NCBI GenBank assembly: GCA_016721015.1
Contig: JADKJL010000011.1
Span: forward strand, 124,001-188,000
Source: Lysobacterales bacterium
Lineage (GTDB): Bacteria; Pseudomonadota; Gammaproteobacteria; Xanthomonadales; Rhodanobacteraceae
Direction: 5' to 3'
DNA: 64,000 nt
The position numbers were made by a program, and so were the translations under genes. Under the pieces are notes generated by a model. That model ran no database searches. It had not been told where the DNA came from and worked only from the letters and a program-made list of their open reading frames with translations. Numbering within the stretch: position 1 is the first letter of the stretch; every line of letters starts with the position of its first letter. Below are positions 1-9,074 of the stretch, one piece after another.

Positions 1-3000
1 GCGGGGGCCGGATCGGCCGCCGCGGACGTGGCTGCTGAAGCCGACGCGGGCGTCATCGTCGATGTCGATGGCAGCCGCTGGGTCGAGATCGAAGAGGAAG
101 TCGAGGAAGAGATCGAGGAGCAGGTTGCAGCGGGCTCCGCTGCGGACAGCGGCTTCCAGAATACGGCCTCCAATGAAATCGACGACGAAATTCGCGATGT
201 TTTCATCGAGGAGGTTCAGGAGGAAATCGACAATCTGCGGGCGCAGTTGCCGCTTTGGCGTGCGAAACCCGATGATCTCGAACAGATCAAGCCGATCCGA
301 CGCTCCTTCCATACCCTCAAGGGATCCGGGCGCCTGGTTGGCGCGCTCGCACTTGGCGAGTTCAGCTGGAAGGTCGAGAACATGCTCAATCGCGTGCTCG
401 ACCGTTCCATTGCGCCCAGCGCGCAAGCGATGTCGTTGGTCGAACATGCGATCAATGCCTTGCCGGGGCTGCTAGCTGCCCTGCGCGGCGAAGGCGCAGC
501 CGACGTCGATCTTCAGGCCATCGTGGATGCAGCCGATCGGCTGGGTGAAGGCGAGCTGGCCAGTGTGTCGAGTCGTCCGCTGGAGACCAAAACTGTCAAA
601 CGCGTGATCAAGCGAGTCGTCACGCGCCGAATTCCTGCACCGGCAAAGGTCGAGGTGGTTCATTCGCCGATGCCGACGCCTGTGCAGTTCGAAGAGGAAA
701 CGACGGAAATCATTGCCGGTCCGTTGCCCGGGCTCGACCCGGTGCTGTTTGATATCCTCAAGAGCGAGACGGCGATGCATCTGGCCGTCGTCGACGAGTT
801 TCTTGCCCGGGCCAGCGAGTCGAAACTGACCGTATCCGAGCCGGTGCTGCGTGCGGCGCATACCTTGAGTGGCGCGATCGCGATGGTGGAAATCGATCCG
901 CTTTCGCAATTGCTGGCACCACTGGAGGGATACCTGAAGCGCATGCGGGCGAGTGCCATCCCGATCGATGCTGAAGGAATGGCCGTGCTCGGCGAGTCGG
1001 CCGCGATGGTACGTGAAGTGATGGCGAGTCTGGATCGGGGTAGCCGCGAGCTGCCTGATACCAGCGACTTGTCAGCCCGGGTCATCGAATTGCGCGACAC
1101 CCTGCACGAGCCAGAGAGCGCCCTGCAGTTCTATCATCAGGATGACGACATCGCGCTCGACGAGGACGAAACAACAGCGGATGCAGATGCCGGCCTCGAT
1201 GCGGCCGGGACCGAATTGGAATTCGACACGGCGGCAATCGCTGGCGGAACCCATGGCGAGCTCGATTTTGCCGATCTCGATCTGACTGCGGCGCTGGTCG
1301 AGAAGATGGATGACAACGATTTCGCGAGTGCGGAGTTGGCCGGAGACCTGCCAACGATCGAGCACGACTGGGAGGCACCGGTTGCGCCCTCGCACGTGCC
1401 CGCAGATACCAACTTTGATGCGCTGGTCGAGGCCGCTGGCGCGCTGACCGAGCTACCCGACAAGGCCGTATCGGAGTCCGAACTCGAGCGATCCGTTCCG
1501 AGGGGAGATGTGATCGAGTCTGCGCAGACCGGGTTCGACGCCGCACCGGCGTCAATCGAGTTTGACGAGGCCATGCTCGATTTCGCGTCCGCCGAGGAAG
1601 CTTCAGCCGAATCCGCCATCGAGCCATACGACGCGCCGGCGTTGGATCCGACCGCACTGTCAGAACTGTCCGCCATTGAGCTGAGCATGGAGGGTTTCGA
1701 GAACAGCCTCGCCGAAGCCGAATTGAAACCCGAAGCCGAAGCCGAGACCGAAGCAGAAGCAGAAGCAGAAGCAGAAACAGAAGCAGAAGCAGAAGCAGAA
1801 GCAGAAGCAGAAGCAGAAGCAGAAGCAGAAGCAGAAGCAGAAGCAGAAGAAGCCGAGACTGAAGCCGGAGCAGACGCAGACGCAAAATCCATTTTGGGAG
1901 AACCGGCTGAGACCAGCGCGCACGCGGTGCCAGATACTCAACTCATTGCGCAAATTGCCGATGAGTCGACGCTGATCGACCAGACCGCCTATGAGGAGGA
2001 TTTGCAACCTGCAGGCCGACTCGAATTGCCGGAGATGGATCAGGATCTGCTCGACATCTTCGTCCAGGAAGGCAACGACATCCTCGATCACTCCGACTCG
2101 GTGATGGCGCAACTGCGCGAATCACCGCAGGATCGCGAACTGATCGTCAATCTGCAACGCGATCTGCACACGCTCAAGGGCGGTGCGCGCATGGCCGGCA
2201 TTGGTCCGATCGGCGACCTTACCCATGCCATGGAATCCCTGCTGGACGCGACCTACGACGGTCACCGCAGCATGGATCTGCCGGCGGTGGAAGCACTCGA
2301 GCGGAGTTACGACGCCCTGCATGGCCTGGTTCAGCGTATTGCGCGACGTGAAGCGATCGCGATGCCCGAGCAGATGATCGCCCGGCTCGAGAACCTGGTC
2401 GCTGGCGAGACGCTTGATGACGTCGTCGCCCGCCAAGCGGAGGACCAGCGTCCCGCGGAAGACATACCAGTCGCTGCCACACCGCGGCCTGCGCCGCGTG
2501 CCATGCCCACACTGGAGCCTGAAGAAGAGCCACGCGCGCCACAGGAGATGATCCGGGTGCGCTCCGACTTGCTCGACTCACTGGTCAACTATGCTGGCGA
2601 GGTTTCGATCTACCGTTCGCGTCTCGAACAGCAAATCTCCACCTTCCGCTTCAACCTGATCGAATTCGAGCAGACCGTCAGCCGCCTTCGTGAACAGCTG
2701 CGCAAACTCGAGATCGAAACCGAAGCGCAGATAATCGCTCGCTATCAACGCGAGCATCACGAGGGCGTCGAAACGGTCTTCGATCCGCTCGAACTCGATC
2801 GCTTCTCGCAGTTGCAGCAGTACTCGCGCGCACTCGGCGAATCGGTCTCGGATCTGGTCTCGATTCAGGGCCTGCTTGATGACCTGACCCGCCAGTCGGA
2901 AACCCTGCTCTTGCAGCAGTCGCGGGTGAGTTCGGATCTGCAGGAAGGCCTCATGCGCACTCGCATGGTGCCATTTGATTCCCTGGTTCCCTCGCTGCGA

Positions 3001-4398
3001 CGTACCGTGCGCCAGGCGGCCCAGGAACTCGGCAAACGCGCCCAGCTCAAGGTTGAAGGCGCGCAAGGCGAAATGGATCGCAACCTGCTGGAGCGCATGA
3101 AGGCTCCGTTCGAGCACATGTTGCGCAACGCACTCGCTCACGGCATCGAATCTCCGCAGCAGCGTCTGGCTGCGAACAAGCCGCTCGATGGAACGGTCAC
3201 GATCCGGGTATCGCGCGAGTCGACCGAAGTGGTTCTGCGCATCAGCGACGACGGCCGCGGCATGGATCGCGATGCAATTCGGCGCAAGGCAATCGCACTC
3301 GGCCTGCTCAGTCCTGACGTGAATCTCTCGGATCGCGATTTGTATGGCTTCATTCTCGAAGCCGGCTTCTCGACCGCCGAACAGGTCACCCAGCTCTCCG
3401 GGCGTGGCGTCGGCATGGACGTGGTGCACAGCGAGATCAAGCAGCTCGGTGGCACACTGGTCATCGATTCGATCGCAGGAACCGGAACCACGTTCACGAT
3501 CCGCCTGCCATTCACCCTCGCGGTGACCCAGGCGATTCTGGTCAAGCTGGGCGAATCGACCTATGCCGTACCGATGTCCTCGGTGCAGGGCGTCGTGCGC
3601 ATTGCACTTGAAGATTACAGTCGCCGCGTTTCGAGCGGCGAACCGACCTACACGTATGCAGGCGAAGATTTCAACATTTACGAACTTGCGCAATTGCTTG
3701 GTGTGCCGCAAGGGCGTGTGATCGACGAAACCCAATTGCCGTTGCTGATGACGCGCACCGGCGATCAGCGTGCCGCGGTTCGCATCGATGCCGTCGTCGG
3801 CTCGCGTGAGATCGTAGTCAAATCCGTCGGTCCGCAGATCAGCTCCGTGCCCGGCATCTTCGGCGCGACCATCATGGGCGATGGTTCGGTCATCATGATT
3901 CTGGATCTGGCCCCGCTGGTGCGGCGGGTCGCTTCGCTGCGTGCGAGTGTCGCCGCGGGAGACGTTGCCGCGAGCGCCGAGATCATGCAGGTGCCGGAAC
4001 TTCCCGTGGTCATCCGCAAGACCACGATCATGGTCGTCGACGATTCGATCACGATGCGCAAGGTCACCACACGCGTTCTCGAACGCGCCGACATGGAAGT
4101 GGTCACGGCAAAAGATGGCCTGGATGCGGTCGAGAAGCTGCAGGACACGATCCCCGACCTGATGCTGCTCGATATCGAGATGCCGCGCATGGACGGCTAC
4201 GAACTGGCCACCTACATGCGCAACGATGCACGTCTGAAAGGCGTGCCGATCATCATGGTCACGTCGCGCACCGGTGAGAAACATCGCCAGCGCGCACTGG
4301 AAATCGGCGTCGAACGCTATCTGGGCAAGCCGTACCAGGAGGCCGATCTGCTGCGCCAGGTCCAGGAAACCCTGAGGACAACCCGCGCCGATGCCTGA
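1..4398 (+). CDS. chpA: ChpA/PilL-type hybrid chemosensory histidine kinase (5' partial)
   Basis: This is a CheA-like hybrid kinase of the Pil-Chp system that controls type IV pili and twitching. The reading frame is open from base 1, so the true start lies upstream and the GTG at 28 is internal. Three Hpt-type modules are visible, with His codons at 310-312 (FHTLKGSG), 859-861 (AHTLSGA, degenerate) and 2167-2169 (LHTLKGGA). They are followed by a dimerisation region, a HATPase domain (about 3000-3500, with DDGRGMD), a CheW-like domain (about 3520-3930) and a C-terminal receiver (about 4021-4380). The receiver has VVDDS and its phospho-acceptor Asp at 4171-4173. An acidic Glu-Ala tract encoded by GAAGCA hexamers separates the Hpt modules. 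It overlaps chpB by 8 bp. The receiver fused at the C-terminus is typical of ChpA rather than CheA. Confidence 0.95.
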   Translation, partial: AGAGSAAADVAAEADAGVIVDVDGSRWVEIEEEVEEEIEEQVAAGSAADSGFQNTASNEIDDEIRDVFIEEVQEEIDNLRAQLPLWRAKPDDLEQIKPIRRSFHTLKGSGRLVGALALGEFSWKVENMLNRVLDRSIAPSAQAMSLVEHAINALPGLLAALRGEGAADVDLQAIVDAADRLGEGELASVSSRPLETKTVKRVIKRVVTRRIPAPAKVEVVHSPMPTPVQFEEETTEIIAGPLPGLDPVLFDILKSETAMHLAVVDEFLARASESKLTVSEPVLRAAHTLSGAIAMVEIDPLSQLLAPLEGYLKRMRASAIPIDAEGMAVLGESAAMVREVMASLDRGSRELPDTSDLSARVIELRDTLHEPESALQFYHQDDDIALDEDETTADADAGLDAAGTELEFDTAAIAGGTHGELDFADLDLTAALVEKMDDNDFASAELAGDLPTIEHDWEAPVAPSHVPADTNFDALVEAAGALTELPDKAVSESELERSVPRGDVIESAQTGFDAAPASIEFDEAMLDFASAEEASAESAIEPYDAPALDPTALSELSAIELSMEGFENSLAEAELKPEAEAETEAEAEAEAETEAEAEAEAEAEAEAEAEAEAEAEEAETEAGADADAKSILGEPAETSAHAVPDTQLIAQIADESTLIDQTAYEEDLQPAGRLELPEMDQDLLDIFVQEGNDILDHSDSVMAQLRESPQDRELIVNLQRDLHTLKGGARMAGIGPIGDLTHAMESLLDATYDGHRSMDLPAVEALERSYDALHGLVQRIARREAIAMPEQMIARLENLVAGETLDDVVARQAEDQRPAEDIPVAATPRPAPRAMPTLEPEEEPRAPQEMIRVRSDLLDSLVNYAGEVSIYRSRLEQQISTFRFNLIEFEQTVSRLREQLRKLEIETEAQIIARYQREHHEGVETVFDPLELDRFSQLQQYSRALGESVSDLVSIQGLLDDLTRQSETLLLQQSRVSSDLQEGLMRTRMVPFDSLVPSLRRTVRQAAQELGKRAQLKVEGAQGEMDRNLLERMKAPFEHMLRNALAHGIESPQQRLAANKPLDGTVTIRVSRESTEVVLRISDDGRGMDRDAIRRKAIALGLLSPDVNLSDRDLYGFILEAGFSTAEQVTQLSGRGVGMDVVHSEIKQLGGTLVIDSIAGTGTTFTIRLPFTLAVTQAILVKLGESTYAVPMSSVQGVVRIALEDYSRRVSSGEPTYTYAGEDFNIYELAQLLGVPQGRVIDETQLPLLMTRTGDQRAAVRIDAVVGSREIVVKSVGPQISSVPGIFGATIMGDGSVIMILDLAPLVRRVASLRASVAAGDVAASAEIMQVPELPVVIRKTTIMVVDDSITMRKVTTRVLERADMEVVTAKDGLDAVEKLQDTIPDLMLLDIEMPRMDGYELATYMRNDARLKGVPIIMVTSRTGEKHRQRALEIGVERYLGKPYQEADLLRQVQETLRTTRADA
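1750..1845 (+). repeat. GAAGCA hexanucleotide microsatellite inside chpA
   Basis: Sixteen consecutive hexamers are present: fifteen GAAGCA and one GAAACA at 1774-1779. They encode an uninterrupted Glu-Ala (one Glu-Thr) tract in the linker between Hpt modules. Eleven perfect units run from 1780 to 1845. Ala is always GCA here, while flanking Ala codons are mostly GCC or GCG, which points to recent slippage expansion rather than selection on codons. A 6-bp unit keeps the reading frame whatever the copy number. Confidence 0.95.
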
Positions 4399-6361
4399 GA
4401 ATACGATGCCGATTGCACTGCTCTCGCAGGCGGGCGAGTCCGGACGTCATTTGCGTGATGCGCTGGCGGCCTCCGGCACGCCGATCGTTTATGAATCGCA
4501 GGCTGCCGAATTCGATCGCGAGGCGCTGGAAAAATCGGGTGCGCGGGTGGTCGTGGTCAACCTCGATCCGGAAGTCGAAGCGCATCTCGACGACGTTTAT
4601 GCGCTGCTGGATGATGACCGCTACAACGTGATCTTCAACGAGGCCCTCGTTTCGAGCCAGCTTTCCGGATGGGAGCAGGCGCGCTGGGCGCGCCACCTGG
4701 CCGCGAAGATCCTTGGTTCGGACAACGCGGATCCACCCCGACCAGAAGGCGCCGAACCGGTACCCCAGCGCGTCGTGCCGGTGGCCGCCGAAGCGAGCGT
4801 CGATGCGGGGCGAGCAAACATCGACATCTTCGCTGCGGAAAATAGCCCGGCAGAAGCATCGCAACACGAGACTGTTGAGCCAGGCCCGATCGAAGTCACC
4901 GATATCCAACTCGACAGCGTCGTCGAGGTCGATGAGTTTGCCGACATCGCGGCCCTGCTCAGGGAATCGGAAGCTGATCCGCTGACCGGGTCTGACGAGG
5001 AAATCGAGCTCTCGTCAACGCCCATTCACGCAGCCGATGACACGGTGCCCATGCCGGTTCTGGATTTTTCCGAATTTGATGATTTTGCGGAGGCGACGGA
5101 TTTCGCGGTCGCCACCGAAGCCGAGCCCCGGGAATTCAAAGGGATCCCGTTGATGGAGGAGAGCCCGGCCCCGGCGGCCGGCGACCCCACCGTCGAGATG
5201 CCCGCGTTTGATCTGGCCGGGAACGGCGTTGGGGATGCGCTCGGATTTGCCGATCTCGATGGGTTTGCCGATGCCGACGAGGAGTTGTTCGAATCAATCG
5301 AGATGGATTCGGCTGCGGACAACGAAGGCAATCCAATCGAATCCGATCTGATTGATTCCGCAGTCGCCAGCGATGTGGCCGCATCGGGCAACGATCTTGC
5401 CGGACTCGAATTGCTCGATCTCGATTGGAATGAGACCGCGCCGGCCGCACCGGCGGAATTGGCTGCTTCGGAAGCGGAAATCGAAAAAATCACGGTTCCC
5501 GAGGTCGAGTCGGCATTTGCGTGGAGTCTCGAGGATCTCGATGACGCCGCAGCATCGCCAACCGCCGCCACGCCCGAGGCTGCTGCAGCCGCCTCGTTTG
5601 GAATCGAGAAGATCAGTGCTTCTGAATACCTCGCGCCGACCGATGATGCAGTCGACGACGATGCGCTTGATCCCGGCTTGTCGCTCGAATTGATCCCGAT
5701 CGAGGAAGCAGTTGCGCACCAGGCATCGAATGTCGGCAAGGTCGCCAGTGAATCCTGGCTGGACACAAGCAATCAGGTGACGGTAAGCCGGGTTTGGGTT
5801 CTCGGCGCTTCAATTGGCGGCCCTGAGGCGGTTCGTGAATTTCTTGCCGATATTCCTGCCAAGTGTCCGGCGCTGTTCCTGCTGGCCCAGCACATGGGTG
5901 CCGAATTCATGGACATCATGGCCCAGCAGCTGGTTCGTTCAACATCGCTTACCGTGCGCACGCCCTCACATGGCGAGCGCGTCGGACATGGCGACATCGT
6001 CATCGTGCCGACCACGCATCGCTTGCGCGTCGATCGTTCCGGTGTGATCACCCTCGAAGCCCAGGCGGCAGGCAGTCAACCGAATTCACCTTCGATCGAT
6101 CAGGTGCTGCAGGATGTCGCCGACCGCTTTGGCGCCAAGGCCGGTGCGATCATCTTTTCGGGCATGGCCGAGGATGCCGCCGAGGGGAGCAGATACCTGG
6201 CGGGCATTGGCGGCACGGTTTATGCACAGGATCCCGAGACCTGCGTGATCAGTTCGATGGTCGATGGTGTAATCGAAACCGGGGTGGTCAGCTTTGTCGG
6301 ATCCCCCAAGGCGCTGGCCGGAAAGCTGCTCGGCGAATTGAACACGGCTGCAAATTCTTGA
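4391..6361 (+). CDS. chpB: ChpB-type CheB methylesterase with long acidic linker
   Basis: This is a predicted protein-glutamate methylesterase that would demethylate the Pil-Chp chemoreceptor, opposing a PilK-type methyltransferase. The C-terminal domain (about residues 465-650) has the CheB signature GASIGGPEAV with the catalytic Ser near residue 474. A His follows in LLAQHMG (near 503), and an Asp in GMAEDAAEG (near 592). Residues 1-105 look like a degenerate receiver. Roughly residues 110-460 are low-complexity and strongly acidic, much longer than usual for CheB or ChpB, which are generally about 340-350 residues. The ATG at 4391 overlaps the end of chpA; a second ATG at 4406 is possible. 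It is cotranscribed with chpA and chpC. Confidence 0.9.
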   Translation: MPENTMPIALLSQAGESGRHLRDALAASGTPIVYESQAAEFDREALEKSGARVVVVNLDPEVEAHLDDVYALLDDDRYNVIFNEALVSSQLSGWEQARWARHLAAKILGSDNADPPRPEGAEPVPQRVVPVAAEASVDAGRANIDIFAAENSPAEASQHETVEPGPIEVTDIQLDSVVEVDEFADIAALLRESEADPLTGSDEEIELSSTPIHAADDTVPMPVLDFSEFDDFAEATDFAVATEAEPREFKGIPLMEESPAPAAGDPTVEMPAFDLAGNGVGDALGFADLDGFADADEELFESIEMDSAADNEGNPIESDLIDSAVASDVAASGNDLAGLELLDLDWNETAPAAPAELAASEAEIEKITVPEVESAFAWSLEDLDDAAASPTAATPEAAAAASFGIEKISASEYLAPTDDAVDDDALDPGLSLELIPIEEAVAHQASNVGKVASESWLDTSNQVTVSRVWVLGASIGGPEAVREFLADIPAKCPALFLLAQHMGAEFMDIMAQQLVRSTSLTVRTPSHGERVGHGDIVIVPTTHRLRVDRSGVITLEAQAAGSQPNSPSIDQVLQDVADRFGAKAGAIIFSGMAEDAAEGSRYLAGIGGTVYAQDPETCVISSMVDGVIETGVVSFVGSPKALAGKLLGELNTAANS

Positions 6362-6368
6362 GGACATC

Positions 6369-6839
6369 ATGATGGTCGATCTTCCGCGCGAAATTCGTGG
6401 CGTCATGATTCCGGTGACTGGCGGGCGTGTATTGTTGCCGAACGCCACTGTCGCCGAAGTAATCACCTATACGGTGCCCGAAAAGATCGAAGGCGCACCG
6501 GCGTGGTTGCTCGGGCGCTTGAGTTGGCGTGGCTGGCGCCTGCCCTTGTTTTCCCTGCCGATGCTGGCCGGTCACGCCAGCGAGGAAGACACGCGCAACT
6601 CGCGCGTTACCGTGCTCAAAGGCCTCAGCGGCAACCCCAAGATCCCGTTTCTGGCCATGCTTGCCCAGGGCTTCCCGCGTCTGACTACGATCACATCAGA
6701 GTTGCTTCTGACCACCGGCGACAACACCGAAGTGGGGCCAGGTGTCCACTCCGAGGTGCTCGTGCGTGACGACCACGCCGTGATTCCGGATCTCGGTGAG
6801 ATCGAACGCCTGATCGCCGAGGCCACATCTTCCGCCTGA
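6369..6839 (+). CDS. chpC: ChpC-type CheW-like adaptor
   Basis: This is a small (156 aa) CheW-domain protein. It is expected to couple chemoreceptors to ChpA in the Pil-Chp signalling array at the inner membrane. The fold is suggested by an opening beta-strand pattern (RGVMIPVTGGRVLLPN) and a GAPAWLLGRLSWRGWRLPL segment matching the CheW 'G-W-RG-P' core. The gene begins 7 bp after chpB at tandem ATG codons (6369 and 6372), preceded by GAGGAC. The order chpA-chpB-chpC matches the distal part of known Pil-Chp clusters. It is the last gene of this operon, because the next gene is on the opposite strand. Confidence 0.85.
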   Translation: MMVDLPREIRGVMIPVTGGRVLLPNATVAEVITYTVPEKIEGAPAWLLGRLSWRGWRLPLFSLPMLAGHASEEDTRNSRVTVLKGLSGNPKIPFLAMLAQGFPRLTTITSELLLTTGDNTEVGPGVHSEVLVRDDHAVIPDLGEIERLIAEATSSA

Positions 6840-6871
6840 TTCGTACGATCGACTCCGCTTGCCGGAGCTGA

Positions 6872-7606
6872 TCACAGGTCGCCGTGGATCGCCTGCAGTG
6901 CGGTGAGTGCCGCCAGCCCGGCAGTTTCCGTGCGCAGGATGCGCGGCCCGAGGCGCAAGCCGCGGAAGCCGGCCTGGGCGAGAATATTCAGGTCTTGCGG
7001 TGCCAGCCCGCCTTCCGGGCCAACCACCAGAGTCGCCGCCATGAATGAGGGCAAGCTGCGCACGGAGGCGTCCGCTCGGGGATCCAGCGCCAGTCGCAGA
7101 CCGCTGCCGTCATCCAGAGTGGCTGCCCATGCACCGATGCGTAGCGGAGATTCCACGACAGGCAGTCGTACCCGGCCACTCTGCTCGCACGCTCCCGCAA
7201 TCACCGCCTGCCAATGGGCGAGGCGTCGCTCGGTGCGTTCGGCATCCAGTTTCACTTCGGTGCGCTCGGTGATCAGCGGCACGATGCGGCTGACCCCGAG
7301 TTCGGTGGCCTTCTGCAGGATCAGATCCATCTTCTCGCCACGCGCAACGCCTTGGGCAAGGGTCAGTCGCAATGGACTCTCGCGGTTGCTGGCATCGATC
7401 GCTTCGAGCAAGCGGGCGCTGACTGCGCGCTTGGAAAGCTGGCTGATTTCGGCGCGGAATTCCCGGCCATCGCCACTGAACAACGTGATCGGATGGCCGC
7501 ACTCAAGGCGCAGCACACGGCTCAGGTGTTCGCCGGCCTGCGCTGGCAGCAGCACTTCGGTGCCGACGTTGAGTTCGCCAAACACATGGATTCGCGGGAT
7601 ACGCAT
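6872..7606 (-). CDS. rsmE: 16S rRNA (uracil(1498)-N(3))-methyltransferase RsmE
   Basis: This SPOUT-class methyltransferase methylates U1498 of 16S rRNA in the 30S subunit. The 244-aa product has the usual length. It starts with the N-terminal PUA-like region (MRIPRIHVF) and carries the C-terminal knot motifs GPEGGL and LGPRILRTETA, which form the S-adenosylmethionine site. QKATELGV and ITERTEVK are also typical of the family. It lies downstream of bioA on the same strand with a 55-bp gap, and is convergent with chpC across 32 bp. That 32-bp gap contains a short CTCCG/CGGAG hairpin that might end transcription. Confidence 0.95.
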   Translation of the reverse strand: MRIPRIHVFGELNVGTEVLLPAQAGEHLSRVLRLECGHPITLFSGDGREFRAEISQLSKRAVSARLLEAIDASNRESPLRLTLAQGVARGEKMDLILQKATELGVSRIVPLITERTEVKLDAERTERRLAHWQAVIAGACEQSGRVRLPVVESPLRIGAWAATLDDGSGLRLALDPRADASVRSLPSFMAATLVVGPEGGLAPQDLNILAQAGFRGLRLGPRILRTETAGLAALTALQAIHGDL

Positions 7607-7661
7607 CGCAGGATTTTAGCCCGAACATCCCACAACCCGCTGAACTGGGTCAGAGCATGCG

Positions 7662-9026
7662 TCAGGCGACCGCCCGTTCAATTCCTTCGATGGCCACCTC
7701 GACCATCAGGTCGATCTCGGCCGTGGTCACGCAGTAGGGCGGCATGAAATAGACCACATTGCCAAGCGGTCGCAGAATCACGCCGCGTTCGAGACCGTGC
7801 AGGTAGACGCGCAGGCCGCGGCGCTCGTTCGCAGGGAATGGGCTGCGCGTCTTGCGCTCACGAACCAGTTCGATTGCGGCAATCATGCCGGTCTGTCGGA
7901 TGTCAGCGACGTGGGGATGATCGGCCAGTTCGAGCAGGCGCTGTCCAAGATGGGCGGCCAGCCTGCGGTTGTTTTCAAGCACCGGTTCGTCGTTGAAAAT
8001 GGCCAGCGTTTCAAGCGCTGCCCGGCAGGCCAGGGCATTGCCGGTATAGCTGTGTGAATGCAGAAACGCCTTGCCGGCGGAATACTCGGCGTAGAAGGCG
8101 GCATGCACAGCCTCGTTCGTGAGCACGGCGGACAAGGGCAGGGTGCCGCCGGTAAGACCTTTCGACAGGCACATGAAATCCGGGCTGATCGCGGCCTGCT
8201 CGCAAGCGAACAGGCTACCCGTTCGGCCAAAGCCGACCGCGATCTCGTCGGCGATCAGATGCACCTCGAATTCGTCGCACAGTGCGCGCAACCCGACCAG
8301 GTAATCGGCGTGGTACATGCGCATGCCGCCGGCACATTGCACCAGCGGTTCGACGATGACAGCCGCCACCTCGTGAGCGTGGCGTTCGAGCAACGCGCGC
8401 ATGTCGATCAGCCGACGAGCGGCGTGCTCTTGGGCTGATTCGCCGATCTCGCCGAGATACGCATCCGGCGACGGAGCCAGGATCGGGGTGAACAGGAGGG
8501 GCGCGTAGGTGGCGCGATACAAGGCCACGTCAGTCACCGACAGTGCGCCGATGGTTTCGCCGTGATAGCCGCCTGACAGGGCGATGAAACGATTGCGCGA
8601 GGGGCGTCCCTGATTGCGCCAGTAGTGGAAACTCATCTTCAACGCGACTTCGACGGCGCTTGAACCATTGTCGGCATAGAACACGCGCGACAGACCGGCT
8701 GGCGCCAGCCGGACCAATTGCTCGGCAAGGGCCACGGCCGGTTCATGGGTCATGCCGGCAAGCATGATGTGGTCGAGCCGATCGAGTTGATCCTTCAGTC
8801 CGGCAACAATGCGTGGATGGCGATGGCCAAAGACATTCGTCCACCACGAGCTGATCGCATCGAGATAGCTGCGGCCATCGGTGGCATGCAGCCAGGCACC
8901 TTCGGCACGCTCGATGGCCAGCATCGGAATCGTTTCGTGATCGTGCATCTGCGTACACGGATGCCAGACCACGTCGAGATCGCGTGCGGCGAGGGACAAC
9001 TTTTGCGGGACAGGGGAGTTCGACAT
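7662..9026 (-). CDS. bioA: Adenosylmethionine-8-amino-7-oxononanoate aminotransferase BioA
   Basis: This PLP enzyme of biotin synthesis converts 7-keto-8-aminopelargonate to 7,8-diaminopelargonate with S-adenosylmethionine as amino donor. The start chosen at 9026 gives MSNSPVPQ followed by DLDVVWHPCTQM, the usual BioA N-terminus; the longer open frame upstream only runs antisense through gspG. The product is 454 aa. Visible family features are the substrate region SSWWTNVFGHRHP, DNGSSAVEVALKM, the DEIAVGFGRTG Asp motif and the PLP-lysine region LSKGLTGGTLPL. It is divergent from the gspG pseudopilin operon across only about 50 bp. No other biotin genes are in the window. Confidence 0.95.
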   Translation of the reverse strand: MSNSPVPQKLSLAARDLDVVWHPCTQMHDHETIPMLAIERAEGAWLHATDGRSYLDAISSWWTNVFGHRHPRIVAGLKDQLDRLDHIMLAGMTHEPAVALAEQLVRLAPAGLSRVFYADNGSSAVEVALKMSFHYWRNQGRPSRNRFIALSGGYHGETIGALSVTDVALYRATYAPLLFTPILAPSPDAYLGEIGESAQEHAARRLIDMRALLERHAHEVAAVIVEPLVQCAGGMRMYHADYLVGLRALCDEFEVHLIADEIAVGFGRTGSLFACEQAAISPDFMCLSKGLTGGTLPLSAVLTNEAVHAAFYAEYSAGKAFLHSHSYTGNALACRAALETLAIFNDEPVLENNRRLAAHLGQRLLELADHPHVADIRQTGMIAAIELVRERKTRSPFPANERRGLRVYLHGLERGVILRPLGNVVYFMPPYCVTTAEIDLMVEVAIEGIERAVA

Positions 9027-9074
9027 GGCTTTGCTATGATCGACGCCCTGTCCCATCTCGCACAAGTCGCCGCC

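Noticed and set aside
1082..2112. Minus-strand frames with poly-Leu or Cys-Phe repeats
   Set aside because: They are translations of the complement of the GAAGCA tract and have no recognisable protein features.
2578..4284. 568-codon minus-strand open frame
   Set aside because: It lies fully antisense to the chpA kinase and receiver domains, which are clearly coding. GC-rich codon bias alone gives long antisense frames.
28..4398. GTG at 28 as the start of chpA
   Set aside because: The frame is open to base 1 with the same acidic character, so the gene starts outside the window.
9035..9040. TATGAT as a gspG1 promoter
   Set aside because: No -35 box is found at an acceptable distance on either strand, so I do not list it as a feature.
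8718..9074. Upstream extension of gspG1
   Set aside because: This part is antisense to the conserved N-terminal half of bioA and cannot be a pseudopilin leader.
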